From: DATJPR01 sp035506295
GTDB taxonomy: Bacteria > Bacteroidota > Ignavibacteria > UBA10030 > UBA6906
Length of the DNA stretch: 39,345 bases
NCBI GenBank assembly: GCA_035506295.1
Contig: DATJPR010000183.1
Location: 1 to 39,345, forward strand
Reading direction: 5' to 3'
Each line of letters begins with the position of its first letter. The first letter of the stretch is position 1. A program made the position numbers and the translations under genes. Positions 17,322-25,161 of this stretch are shown here, in pieces. Below the pieces are notes generated by a model. The model was given only the letters and a program-made list of their open reading frames with translations, was not told the origin of the DNA and did no database searches.

Positions 17322-18428
17322 ATGAGGACCCTTTTCTCATTCATGGCACTCGTTCTTATGACAACACAGATCCTTGCAGCGCCGAAAGTCACACAAAAGC
17401 CGTACGGCACGCTTTCCGATGGGACGAAGATAACGGAATACACGCTCGACAACGGCAAAGGGCTCGTTGTCAGCGTCCTGAATTATGGCGGCATCATTAC
17501 ACAAATCCTTGCGCCCGACCGCGAGGGAAAAGCGGCGGATATCGCTCTCGGCTTCAAGGACCTTGACGGGTATCTTGCCAACCCTCCTTACTTCGGCGCC
17601 CTCATTGGCCGGTTTGGCAATCGCATCGGCAACGCAAAGTTCACGCTTGACGGCAAAACGTATGAGCTTCCCGCAAATGACGGACGGAATACTCTGCACG
17701 GCGGCGCACACGGCTTCAACAAGAAAGTCTGGGACGTCAAGCCATTCACGGAAAAGCATGCGTGCGGTCTTACGCTCACATATACCAGTCCGGATGGCGA
17801 GGAAGGTTTCCCCGGCACGCTGAAGGTGACCGTGGTGTACACCCTATCCGAAAAGAACGAGCTCTCGTTCGAATACACTGCGACCACCGACAAGGCAACG
17901 CCGGTCAACCTCACGCAACACTCCTATTTCAATCTCCACGGGGAAGGCAACGGCACGATCCTCGATCATCGCCTGACGATCTACGCCGATAAGTACGTCG
18001 CCGTTGATCCCTTCCTGATCCCTACGGGCGAGCTTCCCGTGGTCAAAGGCACCCCGATGGATTTTCTTACCCCGCACATCATTGGCGATCGGATCGACCA
18101 GGTGAAAGGTGGCTACGACCACTCCTGGGTACTCGAACGGAAAAACCAGACCGGAATGTTCCATGCGGTGCGTCTTGAAGATACAACTTCGGGCAGGCGC
18201 GTTGACGTGTTCACGACGGAACCGGCGGTTCAATTCTACAGCGGAAACTTCCTCGACGGGTCCATCACCGGCCCGGGCGGAAAACCGTATGTCAAGCACG
18301 GCGGCCTCGCGTTGGAGACGCAACACTATCCGGATTCTCCCAACCATCCTTCCTTCCCGAACACGATCCTCCGTCCGGGGAAGAAGTATCACACGACGAC
18401 AATGTACGAGTTCAGCACGTTCAAGTGA
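17322..18428 (+). CDS. galM: aldose 1-epimerase (galactose mutarotase), exported
   Basis: Converts alpha and beta anomers of galactose or glucose, 368 residues. A signal peptide of about 20 residues ends at ILAAP, so the enzyme should act in the periplasm or outside rather than in the cytosol. The general acid H200 is in LTQHSYFNL, and the catalytic base E332 is in LALETQHYPDSPNH. The sugar-binding segments GRFGNRIG (96-103) and LHGG (125-128) are present. The length matches the family plus signal peptide. AGAGG six bases before the ATG marks the start. It is monocistronic, convergent with mgsA, and followed by a hairpin with a T-run. Confidence 0.95.
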   Translation: MRTLFSFMALVLMTTQILAAPKVTQKPYGTLSDGTKITEYTLDNGKGLVVSVLNYGGIITQILAPDREGKAADIALGFKDLDGYLANPPYFGALIGRFGNRIGNAKFTLDGKTYELPANDGRNTLHGGAHGFNKKVWDVKPFTEKHACGLTLTYTSPDGEEGFPGTLKVTVVYTLSEKNELSFEYTATTDKATPVNLTQHSYFNLHGEGNGTILDHRLTIYADKYVAVDPFLIPTGELPVVKGTPMDFLTPHIIGDRIDQVKGGYDHSWVLERKNQTGMFHAVRLEDTTSGRRVDVFTTEPAVQFYSGNFLDGSITGPGGKPYVKHGGLALETQHYPDSPNHPSFPNTILRPGKKYHTTTMYEFSTFK

Positions 18429-18438
18429 GTTTTCCGCG

Positions 18439-18497
18439 ATCGGCAGGTGAGACATCGCTCTGCGAGCCTCGCCTGCCGATGTCCGCCTAATTTTTCT
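18439..18497 (+). terminator. probable intrinsic terminator of the mutarotase gene
   Basis: A 13-bp inverted repeat pairs ATCGGCAGGTGAG (18439-18451) with CTCGCCTGCCGAT (18468-18480), with one G-U wobble. It is followed eight bases later by TAATTTTTC. The T-run lies on the plus side only, so it fits termination of galM rather than of the convergent mgsA. Confidence 0.6.
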
Positions 18498-18528
18498 TCC
18501 TACTTCCTACATCCTACTTCCTACTCTT
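18494..18528. repeat. degenerate heptanucleotide repeat, TACTTCC type
   Basis: Five consecutive 7-base units: TTCTTCC, TACTTCC, TACATCC, TACTTCC, TACTCTT. The run lies between the convergent galM and mgsA genes, directly after the galM hairpin. A copy in the opposite orientation is at 19331-19365, so the two bracket mgsA and tRNA-Pro. Confidence 0.8.
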
Positions 18529-18548
18529 AGCTGCTTATCATTACCTTG

Positions 18549-19016
18549 TCAAGGGAGCGTCCGCTGTATGTAGCTCGTATAGTCCACCATCTCCGGTTTG
18601 TATTCCTGCTCGAGCAACGGCGAGGAGATCATGAAGTCCGCTGTCGAGCGCGTGCACGCCGTTGGCACATTGTACAGCACGGCGATGCGAAGGAGGGCTT
18701 TCACATCGACATCGTGCGGTTGCGGCTCCATGGGATCCCAGAGGAAGATCAGGATGTCGATCTTTCCTTCGGCAATCATCGCCCCGAGCTGTTGATCGCC
18801 GCCGAGCGGACCGGACTTCAAGAGGGTGATGCGTATGGTCGTCGTCTCTCCCGTCTTGGGATCCTGGCTAAGTCCTTCCTCGATGAGCCTGCCTGTCGTC
18901 CCGGTGCAGATCAGATCATGTCTGGTGAGGATCTCCCTATTCCATTTTGCCCACTCCAACAAATCGTGTTTTCGGTTGTCGTGCGCGACAAGGGCGATGC
19001 GTTTCACTCTTTTCAT
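18549..19016 (-). CDS. mgsA: methylglyoxal synthase
   Basis: Cytosolic enzyme converting dihydroxyacetone phosphate to methylglyoxal and phosphate, a bypass of lower glycolysis used when sugar phosphates accumulate. It has 155 residues, close to the E. coli enzyme (152). The N-terminal LVAHDNRK (H12, D13), the phosphate loop TGTTG (38-42), the catalytic D74 in SGPLGGDQQ, and H101/D104 in PHDVDVKALLR are all present. Relative to E. coli there is a short insertion around QDPKTGETTT (51-60). GGAG nine bases before the ATG and a strong upstream promoter support this start. It is monocistronic, transcribed towards galM. Confidence 0.97.
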   Translation of the reverse strand: MKRVKRIALVAHDNRKHDLLEWAKWNREILTRHDLICTGTTGRLIEEGLSQDPKTGETTTIRITLLKSGPLGGDQQLGAMIAEGKIDILIFLWDPMEPQPHDVDVKALLRIAVLYNVPTACTRSTADFMISSPLLEQEYKPEMVDYTSYIQRTLP

Positions 19017-19054
19017 GGCCGATCACTCCAGCATGATCTGAAAAGGAATTTCGG

Positions 19055-19083
19055 AATATACCCCGACAAGGAGCCAATGGCAA
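19055..19083 (-). promoter_or_regulatory. sigma70-type promoter of mgsA
   Basis: On the minus strand TTGCCA (19078-19083), a 17-base spacer and TATATT (19055-19060) form a near-consensus promoter. The expected start of transcription, near 19048, would give a 5' leader of about 32 bases to the mgsA ATG. It lies just downstream of the tRNA terminator, so mgsA is independently transcribed. Confidence 0.65.
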
Positions 19084-19105
19084 CGCGTGAAAATTCCATC
19101 GGCAG

Positions 19106-19142
19106 CAAAAACAAAGTAGGTCGACCAACATGGCCGACCTAC
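19106..19142 (-). terminator. intrinsic terminator downstream of tRNA-Pro
   Basis: On the minus strand a 12-position stem with one mismatch (GTAGGTCGGCCA paired with TGGTCGACCTAC, 3-base loop) spans 19116-19142. It is followed at once by TTTGTTTTTG. This is a classic rho-independent terminator ending the tRNA-Pro transcript before the mgsA promoter. Confidence 0.8.
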
Positions 19143-19237
19143 CGTGTTCGACAAATTCCTTTTTTACAATCCAACCGGAATGTGATTCTTCCGATTACTC
19201 CGCCCCTCCAGGCACTATCCAAATCTAAGATGGTATG

Positions 19238-19312
19238 TCGGGGCGCCGGGATTCGGACCCGGGACCTCTTGGTCCCAAACCAAGCGCTCTAGCCGGGCTG
19301 AGCTACACCCCG
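19238..19312 (-). tRNA. tRNA-Pro (anticodon UGG)
   Basis: A complete 75-base cloverleaf. The acceptor stem is CGGGGTG/CGCCCCG with discriminator A. The D arm is GCTC/GAGC, and the anticodon stem CTTGG/CCAAG encloses TTTGGGA (anticodon TGG). The T stem is CCGGG/CCCGG. The 3' CCA is not encoded. The T loop reads TCCGAAT rather than TTCGAAT, so position 55 is C instead of the nearly invariant U. It is transcribed alone, with a terminator about 95 bases downstream. Confidence 0.95.
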
Positions 19313-19330
19313 AAACTGGGTACGTCAAAT

Positions 19331-19365
19331 GAAGTAGGAAGTGGACAGTAGGGAGTAGGAAGAAA
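19331..19365. repeat. degenerate heptanucleotide repeat, GAAGTAG type
   Basis: Five 7-base units: GAAGTAG, GAAGTGG, ACAGTAG, GGAGTAG, GAAGAAA. The reverse complement matches the run at 18494-18528 in unit and phase, so this is the same family inverted. It sits immediately upstream of tRNA-Pro, in its presumed leader. Confidence 0.8.
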
Positions 19366-19776
19366 ACGGAAAGCAAAATATATAAAAGCTACCCCCAACC
19401 GCACTTATTTCATACAATTCCCATGCAAATGTAAGAAGGCAAGGCGTGGTATGCAACCGCAGCCTGGCGGCGTCTCTCTATGCTTCGATCGCGAGATTCG
19501 CACTTCAACCCGGATGAACCCGACACAAATTGACGAAAAAGAAACACCGCGCTCTCGATGCTGGCGAATTATCAGATTTATTGACGCTTCATTTCAGGGT
19601 CGCTTGTGCTTTGTAGCTCGATCATGTTGACTTTTCAATCATTGAGATATACCATCCTATGTTGATTTCCTCATCGAGATCGATGCCGATCCCGAGAGCG
19701 GCCAGCCCGACGTGCAATAAACCGAAAACACGTTGCCCGAGGTTCCACAAGGCGATCAATTATTCCGGAGATTGCC
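19366..19776. other. intergenic region before the DUF2339 gene
   Basis: About 410 bases without a credible gene. An A/T-rich box (AGCAAAATATATAAAAGCT, from about 19372) may belong to the tRNA-Pro promoter, but I find no matching -35. A possible plus-strand promoter for the next operon is listed separately. The rest shows no repeat or RNA that I recognise. Confidence 0.5.
19627..19653 (+). promoter_or_regulatory. possible promoter of the DUF2339-Rieske-cytochrome operon
   Basis: TTGACT (19627-19632) and TATACC (19648-19653) are separated by 15 bases, shorter than the 17 seen at other promoters here. It would give a leader of roughly 117 bases before the ATG at 19777. This is the best candidate in the region but it is weak. 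Confidence 0.35.
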
Positions 19777-21486
19777 ATGGACCAAACAACGCATCAACAA
19801 GACATCGCGAAACTGAAGGCGTTGATTGCCCAACTCGAGCGACGCATCTCTCTTATCGAAGACCGGCTGTCGCCTTCTGGCTCGTCAGCTGAGACCCCGA
19901 TACCTGAAGATGCTTCGTCCGTCCGTGTCTCAAGCGCCGAGGCCGAAGATGAGCTGGAGTATCAGGTCGGCCAAAATTGGTTTGCCAAGACCGGCATCGT
20001 CGTCCTTGCGTTCGGCATGGGTTTTCTGCTGACGTTGCCGATTCAGGGCATCCCTTCGTACTTTCCCCCATTGATCGGCGGCGTTTGCGCTTTGGGCCTT
20101 TATGCCCTCGAGCGTGCCTGGCGCGAATCCTATCCGTTGCTTGCGAAGTATATTTTCGGGGCAGGCATGGCCCTCATGTATTTCGCCGCCTTGCGACTAT
20201 GTTTCTTCTCCCCGTCGCCGGTACTCTCCGCATCGTCCGTCCCCGGGACCGCGATCCTGTTCGCGGCATCGATTCTCGCCAGCGTACTGGCACTGCGGCG
20301 TCGTTCGACCTCTCTCTTCGCACTTGCCCTGACTTGTGTTGTTCTGTCGATATTGGTGACAGGTTCGACATGGATTCCGGTCATCGCCTTTCCTCTGGCT
20401 GGAGCTTTTCTCAGCACAGTCCGCACTCAGTTCAAATCATCAGGCCTGCATATCCTCGGGATGGCGGTGCTCTTCGTCGGGATTCTCCTCGAGGGGGTGA
20501 ACAATCCTCTCCTCGGCCGGACTCTTCAGCTCACGGCGTCCCCCCTCTGGATTTCTTCCCTCGTCATCCCGACCCTTCTGGCAGTGGCAATCGGGACGCT
20601 CACCCGCCGCGACCATCGTCCGGAAGAGTGGATGCAGGGCGCGGAGTCCATCGCAGCCATCGTTCTCGGATACGGGACCCTTTCCCTGTGCTCACTGTCT
20701 GCGGAGCCTCCGGTAATCGTCGGCATACATCTCGCGTGCTCCGGGTTGTTCCTTGGTCTGGCCATCGCGTTCTGGATCAAGGAGCGCAGCACCATCGCGA
20801 CGTTTTTCTTCGCGATGGCCGGCTATCTCGCCCTTTCCATCGCTCTTGCCAGACAGTTTTCCGCCCCGGCCGTATTCGTGTGGCTGGCGCTTCAGAGCAT
20901 CGTGGTGGTCGCGACCGCAGTGTGGTTCCGTTCGCGATTCATTGTTGTTGCCAACTTCTGTATTTATCTTGTGATCATTCTCTCGTACCTGATTGCCGTT
21001 CAGGAGGAACACGGTCTCACGCTCGGGTTCGGCGTGGTCGCGCTTGTAAGCGCACGGATTTTGAACTGGAAGAAACACCGCCTTGCCTTGAAGACGGAAT
21101 CGATGCGCAACGCCTATCTGGCCATCGCCTTCCTGGCGTTCCCGTATGCGCTCTATCACCTGGTGCCGCATGAATATGTCAGCCTGAGCTGGATCGGCAT
21201 CGCCGGCCTTTACTACGCCCTCAATGGCGTCATCAAGGTCCAAAAATACAGGTGGATGGGTCACTTCACGCTCATGATCACCGTTCTCTATGTTGTGGTG
21301 ATCGGCATCATTCAACTTGATCCGGTATATCGGATTGTGTCGTTCCTCGCCCTGGCGGTGGCGCTTCTCGCCGTCTCCATGGCATTCACCCGGCTGCGTT
21401 CCCGCAGGAGCCTGCCGGTGATGAAGGCGCCTCCGCCAGTGCGACCTGCCGCGCGCGCCGATGCACACGAATCTCATCGATCATAG
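19777..21486 (+). CDS. DUF2339 multi-pass membrane protein
   Basis: Protein of 569 residues. It starts with a predicted coiled coil (about 4-33, heptad-like LKALIAQLERRISLIEDRL), then an acidic linker and the EYQVGQNWFAKTGIVVLAFGMGFLL segment typical of DUF2339. From residue 70 on it is almost entirely hydrophobic, with around 15 helices, ending in a basic tail. The function of the family is unknown; no catalytic residues are evident. GGAG six bases before the ATG supports the start. It is 11 bp upstream of the Rieske gene on the same strand, so it is probably the first gene of the cytochrome b operon. That link may be functional or accidental. Confidence 0.85.
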   Translation: MDQTTHQQDIAKLKALIAQLERRISLIEDRLSPSGSSAETPIPEDASSVRVSSAEAEDELEYQVGQNWFAKTGIVVLAFGMGFLLTLPIQGIPSYFPPLIGGVCALGLYALERAWRESYPLLAKYIFGAGMALMYFAALRLCFFSPSPVLSASSVPGTAILFAASILASVLALRRRSTSLFALALTCVVLSILVTGSTWIPVIAFPLAGAFLSTVRTQFKSSGLHILGMAVLFVGILLEGVNNPLLGRTLQLTASPLWISSLVIPTLLAVAIGTLTRRDHRPEEWMQGAESIAAIVLGYGTLSLCSLSAEPPVIVGIHLACSGLFLGLAIAFWIKERSTIATFFFAMAGYLALSIALARQFSAPAVFVWLALQSIVVVATAVWFRSRFIVVANFCIYLVIILSYLIAVQEEHGLTLGFGVVALVSARILNWKKHRLALKTESMRNAYLAIAFLAFPYALYHLVPHEYVSLSWIGIAGLYYALNGVIKVQKYRWMGHFTLMITVLYVVVIGIIQLDPVYRIVSFLALAVALLAVSMAFTRLRSRRSLPVMKAPPPVRPAARADAHESHRS

Positions 21487-21497
21487 AAGAGGAGAAC

Positions 21498-21956
21498 ATG
21501 GAAGATTCTCACTCGCTCACCCCAGCTGAGCGAAGCAAAAGGGATTTCCTCAAATATCTCCTGACAGGCGGACTCCTTGCCTGGTTGGCGTCAGTCATCT
21601 ACCCGATCATTTCCTACCTCCGGCCCCCGCAGCAAACCGAGGTCGTTGTCGAATCGGTGAAAGTCGGGCCCTTGTCGTCGCTCGCCAAGGACTCCGGGAC
21701 CATCGTCCGGTTCGGCAACCGGCCGGTGATCCTGATCAGAACGGCGACAGGCGATCTACGGGCATTCTCAGCGGTGTGCACGCACCTCGAGTGCACCGTG
21801 CAGTACCGCAAGGACCTCTCCGTCATCTGGTGTGCGTGTCATAACGGAAAGTATGATCTGTCGGGTCGGAATATTGATGGCCCTCCGCCCCGCCCACTGG
21901 AACCATACCGGGTTGTCATACAGGGGGACGACGTGTACGTCTCGAAAATGTCATGA
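21498..21956 (+). CDS. Rieske 2Fe-2S protein of a cytochrome b complex
   Basis: Iron-sulfur subunit accepting electrons from quinol at the Qo site, 152 residues. One N-terminal helix (about 17-40, preceded by KRDF) anchors the soluble domain. The cluster motifs are C94-T-H96-L-E-C99 and C112-A-C114-H115. C94, H96, C112 and H115 are the expected ligands, and C99/C114 form the expected disulfide. Canonical G98 is E here, and the usual CPCHGS reads CACHNG, so the redox potential may differ from textbook bc1 Rieske proteins. AGAGGAG precedes the ATG. The stop overlaps the cytochrome b start (ATGA). Confidence 0.95.
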   Translation: MEDSHSLTPAERSKRDFLKYLLTGGLLAWLASVIYPIISYLRPPQQTEVVVESVKVGPLSSLAKDSGTIVRFGNRPVILIRTATGDLRAFSAVCTHLECTVQYRKDLSVIWCACHNGKYDLSGRNIDGPPPRPLEPYRVVIQGDDVYVSKMS

Positions 21957-23032
21957 ACACACTCTGGAAGAAAACATACGCCTGGATCGACGAACGGGTT
22001 GACCTTCGCCAGCTGGTGGACTTCATGGGGAAGAAATACGTCCCCGTGCACCGCGGCTTTCTCTGGTACTACTTCGGCGGCGTGACTCTCTTTCTCTTCA
22101 TCATCCAGGTCATCACCGGGATTTTGCTCCTCCTCTACTATAAAGCCAGCGATCAGCTCGCGTTCGAGAGCATCCAATTCATCATGTCGAAGGTTCAGTT
22201 CGGCTGGTTGATCCGCTCCATCCACAGCTGGTCGGCGAATCTCTTCATCCTTTCGGCCGTCATTCACATGTTCAGTGTGATGTTTGAGCGGGGGTACCGT
22301 GCGCCCCGGGAAATCACCTGGCTCACGGGCATGTTCATGCTGTTCCTCGGTCTCGGCTTCGGTTTCAGCGGGTACCTGCTGCCGTGGAACGAACTCGCGT
22401 ATTTCGCGACGAAGGTGGGGACGGAAATTCCCGGCGTCATTCCGATCGTCGGCAAACCGGTCATGGAGTTCCTGCGGGGCGGACCTGACGTCACGGGCGC
22501 GACGCTCTCCCGCTTCTTCGGTTTTCACGTCGCGGTGTTCCCTGGGCTCTTCACCGTCTTTCTTGGCATCCATCTTCTCCTCGTGCAAAGACAAGGCATG
22601 AGCATCCCGGAGCACCTGGAGCACGAGAAGCTCGACGAGTCGAAACGGATGCCGTTCTTCCCGAATTTTCTTCTGCGCGACCTCCTCCTGTGGCTCATCG
22701 TCCTGAACGTGCTCGCCATCCTCGCCGTGTTCTTCCCCTGGGACCTCGGGAAGAAGGCCGATCTCTTCGCCTCCGCACCCGCCGGCATTCATCCGGAATG
22801 GTACTTCCTCTTCATGTTCCAGACCCTGAAGTACATCCCGTCGAAGGTGTTCTTCATGGACGGTGAAGTGTTGGGGGTGTTGTTGTTCGGCCTGGCGTTC
22901 GCCCTCTGGACACTGATCCCCTTCTGGGACCGCAGGACGGCGCGCGGCTCGGCGAGTCGCAGGGTCACCTACATCGCTCTCCTTGCGCTCATGTACATCA
23001 TTGTCTTCACAATCCTCGGATGGCTCTTGTGA
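21953..23032 (+). CDS. cytochrome b (fused b6 plus subunit IV)
   Basis: Quinol-oxidising membrane subunit, 359 residues. The first part has the four-helix heme-binding unit with H91/H105 and H192/H207. The second pair is 15 residues apart, the spacing known for b6-type proteins (14 in mitochondrial bc1). The second part corresponds to subunit IV and has the Qo-site PEWY motif (HPEWYFLFMFQTLKYIP). The two parts are one chain, unlike the split b6f genes. Its start overlaps the Rieske stop, and its end overlaps the multiheme cytochrome start, so all three are translationally coupled. Confidence 0.95.
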   Translation: MNTLWKKTYAWIDERVDLRQLVDFMGKKYVPVHRGFLWYYFGGVTLFLFIIQVITGILLLLYYKASDQLAFESIQFIMSKVQFGWLIRSIHSWSANLFILSAVIHMFSVMFERGYRAPREITWLTGMFMLFLGLGFGFSGYLLPWNELAYFATKVGTEIPGVIPIVGKPVMEFLRGGPDVTGATLSRFFGFHVAVFPGLFTVFLGIHLLLVQRQGMSIPEHLEHEKLDESKRMPFFPNFLLRDLLLWLIVLNVLAILAVFFPWDLGKKADLFASAPAGIHPEWYFLFMFQTLKYIPSKVFFMDGEVLGVLLFGLAFALWTLIPFWDRRTARGSASRRVTYIALLALMYIIVFTILGWLL

Positions 23033-24504
23033 AACGCATCATCGGACTTGCGGTCGGAGGAGCATTGCTCCTCCTTCCGATTATCTCCCTGCCCGCCCCT
23101 GCAGCGCAGGATAAGTGCTATGAATGTCACTCGACCCTCGGCGACGCGCCCTCGAAGGCGTTTCTGGTCGACGTCCACCGCTCGAAGGGAATCTCCTGTG
23201 CGGGTTGCCACGGTGGGAATTCCGCCACCGACGACATGGACAGTGCCATGAGCGCCCGCGCGGGTTTCCTCGGCGTCCCGAAGGGGGACGACATCTCGGC
23301 CCGGTGCGCTTCCTGCCACGCCGATGAGTCGAAGATGCGCTCTTTTGGATCGTCTCTTCCGACGAACCAGTACGCGAACTTGAAAGCGAGCGTCCATGGC
23401 GCCCCCGCCGTTTCCGGCAAGGGGAGCATTGCGCAATGCATCACCTGCCACCACGCCCACGGAATCCTCCACGTGAAGGATCCGCGATCGCCGGTGAACC
23501 ATGCGAACGTCGTGGCCCTCTGTGCGTCCTGCCACAGCAACGCAGCGCTGATTCGCCAATACAATCCGTCGCTCCCCATCGATCAGCTGGAGAAGTACAA
23601 GACCAGCGTGCATGGCATGCGGTATGCGAAAGGCGACACGAAAGTCGCGGTCTGCGTGAGCTGCCATGGGACGCACGATATTTTCTCCAGCAAGGATGTG
23701 CGGTCAAAAGTGTATCCCACCAACATTCCCGGCACCTGCAAGACGTGCCATGCGGATGCCGACTACATGAAGGCGTACGGCATCCCGACGGACCAATATG
23801 AAAAGTACGCGGCCAGCGTCCACGGCATCGCGTTGCTCCAGAAGAACGATGTGAGCGCTCCTGCCTGCAACGGCTGCCACGGGAATCACGGCGCCACACC
23901 GCCGGGAGTGGAATCCATCTCCGCGGTCTGCGGCACGTGTCATGCGTTGAACGCCGATCTGTTTTCGAAGAGCCCCCACAAGCGGGCGTTCGATGCCCTC
24001 GGCGTACCGGAATGCGAAATCTGCCACGGCAATCACGGCATTGCCCCGCCCACGGACGCCATGCTCGGGGTGGATTCGGCTGCGGTTTGCTCGCAGTGCC
24101 ATGCTCCCGATGACAGTTCGAGAGGATTTGCCACCGCAAGAGCGATGCGCAAGTTGATGGACAGCGTCTCCGTCACGGAACAGCGCGCCGGTCTTCTGAT
24201 CGGCGAGGCCGAACAACGGGGGATGGAGGTGAGCGAGGCGAAGTTTCAACTGCGCGATGCCAGGCAGTTCCGCCTCCAGGCGCGGACCGCTGTTCATGCT
24301 TTCAATGAGCAGCAGTTCAGCGATGTGGCGCACAAGAGCCTTGCGGTTTCCGAGGCGGTGGAAGGAGAGGCCAGGGCGGCGCTCGACGAATTTGTGTTTC
24401 GTCGAACCGGCCTCGGGGTTTCCACCCTGATCATCACGGTGCTGGCTGTCGCGCTCTTCCTGACGATCCGGCGGATAGAGAAAAAACCACCGGGGACTTC
24501 GTAA
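23029..24504 (+). CDS. undecaheme cytochrome c of the Rieske/cytochrome b complex
   Basis: Exported multiheme cytochrome, about 491 residues, with eleven CxxCH motifs: CYECH, CAGCH, CASCH, CITCH, CASCH, CVSCH, CKTCH, CNGCH, CGTCH, CEICH and CSQCH. Repeated units of the type SVHG...CxxCHGxHG suggest an internal duplication. A signal peptide ends near APAAQ. A C-terminal helix (about 462-483) anchors it with a basic tail. The start is GTG 23029, overlapping the cytochrome b stop (GTGA); ATG 23020 is also possible. It replaces the usual cytochrome c1 or f. It would collect electrons from the Rieske centre and could pass them to several periplasmic partners. Confidence 0.93.
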   Translation: MKRIIGLAVGGALLLLPIISLPAPAAQDKCYECHSTLGDAPSKAFLVDVHRSKGISCAGCHGGNSATDDMDSAMSARAGFLGVPKGDDISARCASCHADESKMRSFGSSLPTNQYANLKASVHGAPAVSGKGSIAQCITCHHAHGILHVKDPRSPVNHANVVALCASCHSNAALIRQYNPSLPIDQLEKYKTSVHGMRYAKGDTKVAVCVSCHGTHDIFSSKDVRSKVYPTNIPGTCKTCHADADYMKAYGIPTDQYEKYAASVHGIALLQKNDVSAPACNGCHGNHGATPPGVESISAVCGTCHALNADLFSKSPHKRAFDALGVPECEICHGNHGIAPPTDAMLGVDSAAVCSQCHAPDDSSRGFATARAMRKLMDSVSVTEQRAGLLIGEAEQRGMEVSEAKFQLRDARQFRLQARTAVHAFNEQQFSDVAHKSLAVSEAVEGEARAALDEFVFRRTGLGVSTLIITVLAVALFLTIRRIEKKPPGTS

Positions 24505-24629
24505 CCCCGGCGGAACCTCCGGCGGAATTGCGGGTGGCGAGAAGCACTGTACGGGAAGGTGTTTTTTTCCTATCTTAGCAATAGGCGTGCTGAACGCCCC
24601 CCAACGGCAGCTATCTTGGAGATAGGGAC

Positions 24630-25109
24630 ATGCGGATTCTTGTCGTAGAAGACGATCCGACCAGCAGAATGGTCCTCAGTGACTTCCTGGCGAAAGTCGG
24701 TGAAGTGAGCATCGCTGCCGACGGCGAGGAGGCGCTCAAGGCCGTCGAAGAGGCTTTTCTTGAAGGACGTCGCTTCGATCTCATCTGTCTCGACATCATG
24801 ATGCCGAGGTTCGACGGGCAAATGGTGCTGAAGGCGATCCGCGAGCTCGAGGCCACGAACGGCATTGACGAGGCTATGCAGTCGAAGATCATCATGACCA
24901 CCGCGCTCGACGACAAGCAGAATTTCGTCGAAGCGCTCCCCCGCTGCGATGCGTACCTCACCAAACCGATCGATTTCTCGTCGTTGATGTTTTACATCTC
25001 GAAATTCGGCTTCCTGCCGGGGGCCTCGGATCCGGGCCGGACGAAGGGCTCAAAGGACGATAAGAGGGTGTGGGGACAGAAGGACAGAGATTTACCGTGG
25101 GTGGATTGA
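24630..25109 (+). CDS. single-domain response regulator (CheY-like)
   Basis: Receiver-domain protein, 159 residues, without a DNA-binding output domain. The acidic pair is D8/D9, the phosphoacceptor D55 (LICLDIMMPRFDG), the switch threonine T90 or T91, and the conserved lysine K112 in YLTKPID. The last 30 residues are a charged, probably disordered tail (RTKGSKDDKRVWGQKDRD). No histidine kinase is nearby, so the partner is unknown. GGAG eight bases upstream supports the ATG. The gene stands alone, 125 bp after the cytochrome operon and convergent with the tricorn gene. Confidence 0.93.
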   Translation: MRILVVEDDPTSRMVLSDFLAKVGEVSIAADGEEALKAVEEAFLEGRRFDLICLDIMMPRFDGQMVLKAIRELEATNGIDEAMQSKIIMTTALDDKQNFVEALPRCDAYLTKPIDFSSLMFYISKFGFLPGASDPGRTKGSKDDKRVWGQKDRDLPWVD

Positions 25110-25115
25110 GCGTCA

Positions 25116-25147
25116 CCGGCGGGGAATTCTTCGACATTCCCCGCCGG
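25116..25147. terminator. perfect 12-bp hairpin between convergent genes
   Basis: CCGGCGGGGAAT (25116-25127) pairs perfectly with ATTCCCCGCCGG (25136-25147) across an 8-base loop. It lies between the convergent response regulator and tricorn genes and could stop or insulate transcription in both directions. Neither side has a T-run, so it is not a standard intrinsic terminator. Confidence 0.55.
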
Positions 25148-25161
25148 CGATCACTCGACCG

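Noticed and set aside
24480..24510. Hairpin CCGGGG-N9-CCCCGG at the end of the undecaheme cytochrome gene as a terminator
   Set aside because: The stem is short, overlaps the stop codon and has no T-run following it.
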